A stretch of 42,428 nt of DNA from assembly GCA_937949525.1 (NCBI GenBank), contig CALEDT010000004.1, positions 1-42,428 of the forward strand. Direction: 5' to 3'. Positions 42,281 to 42,428 of the stretch are shown one piece after another. Below the pieces are notes generated by a model, which saw only the letters and a list, made by a program, of their open reading frames with translations, was not told where the DNA came from and did no database searches. Within the stretch, counting starts at the first letter, position 1. Each line of letters begins with the position of its first letter. Made by a program: the position numbers and the translations under genes. The DNA is from an uncultured Burkholderiales bacterium. Its GTDB lineage: Bacteria; Pseudomonadota; Gammaproteobacteria; Burkholderiales; Thiobacillaceae.

Positions 42281-42428
42281 ATGAACGATCAGCGTAGAGC
42301 AGTACTGAAGAGTGCCGGCGCGGCCGGTGTGGTGGGTGTGGCGATGGCGGCGGGGCTGTTGAAGCCGGGCATGGCGTTTGCCAACTGGAACAAGGCGGCG
42401 TTCGAGGCGCGCAGCGTGGACGCGGCGC
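42281..42428 (+). CDS. soxY: SoxY, sulfur carrier protein (5' part only)
   Basis: SoxY, with SoxZ, carries the thiosulfate-derived sulfur on a C-terminal cysteine during Sox oxidation in the periplasm. Only the first 49 codons are in the window. They begin MNDQRRAVLKSAGAAGVVGV, a twin-arginine signal (QRRAVLK) and hydrophobic core, consistent with Tat export of the folded SoxYZ pair. The mature protein starts near FANWNKAAFEARS. The ATG at 42281 follows AAGGAGAG. The C-terminal GGCGG swinging arm lies outside, so identity rests on the Tat signal, the early mature sequence and the position after soxX. Confidence 0.85.
   Translation, partial: MNDQRRAVLKSAGAAGVVGVAMAAGLLKPGMAFANWNKAAFEARSVDAA

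Overview
The window is a GC-rich, densely packed stretch of gammaproteobacterial chromosome. It has the grpE-dnaK-dnaJ order, divergent bamD / rluD-pgeF as in Escherichia coli, and a PBP1C gene near an alpha-2-macroglobulin gene. The right end carries soxX followed by soxY, and two TusE/DsrC-family genes lie nearby. A sulfur-oxidising gammaproteobacterium (purple-sulfur-bacteria / Ectothiorhodospira-like lineage) is the best guess. No tRNA, rRNA, CRISPR array, prophage or intact insertion sequence was seen.

Layout, left to right. (1) 1-563 is debris: REP-like inverted and tandem repeats and the broken 5' end of an RluA-type pseudouridine synthase gene, ending in a good RpoH (sigma-32) promoter. 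(2) 564-4328 is grpE-dnaK-dnaJ. (3) 4535-6278 holds a stand-alone SucB-type acyltransferase lacking its E3-binding domain, convergent with a small exported protein. (4) 6393-6556 carries three copies of a short dispersed repeat. (5) 6568-15151, all on the minus strand, reads in transcription order dapC - small exported protein - dapD (lysine synthesis), HDOD protein - 5-oxoprolinase, then a chemotaxis receptor. (6) 15335-18204, plus strand: EamA exporter - VOC protein, ispD - CREST/ceramidase-like membrane hydrolase, abutting convergent relA. (7) bamD (minus) and rluD-pgeF-ppdK (plus). (8) 25910-26424 is a second debris patch with a frameshifted transposase fragment. (9) sodB has a clear terminator and an IscR-type operator over its promoter. 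(10) 27144-37538, minus strand, is a three-gene operon: alpha-2-macroglobulin, a PMR1/SPCA-like P-type ATPase, and PBP1C. (11) 37660-38775: tusE behind a second IscR-type operator, a coupled small exported protein, and an opposed DsrC-like gene. (12) moaC and a formylglycine-generating-enzyme-like gene (minus), bepA (plus), then soxX and the start of soxY.

Most of the window is ordinary core metabolism and envelope biology. The parts that most deserve a second look are four. First, the two TusE/DsrC homologues keep complementary halves of the DsrC cysteine pair. Second, near-identical IscR type-1-like operators stand in front of tusE and sodB. Third, the alpha-2-macroglobulin / P-type ATPase / PBP1C operon appears to have moved the lipoprotein anchor from the macroglobulin to the PBP. 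Fourth, the SucB-type enzyme lacks its E3-binding domain. No wholly new multi-gene system is evident.
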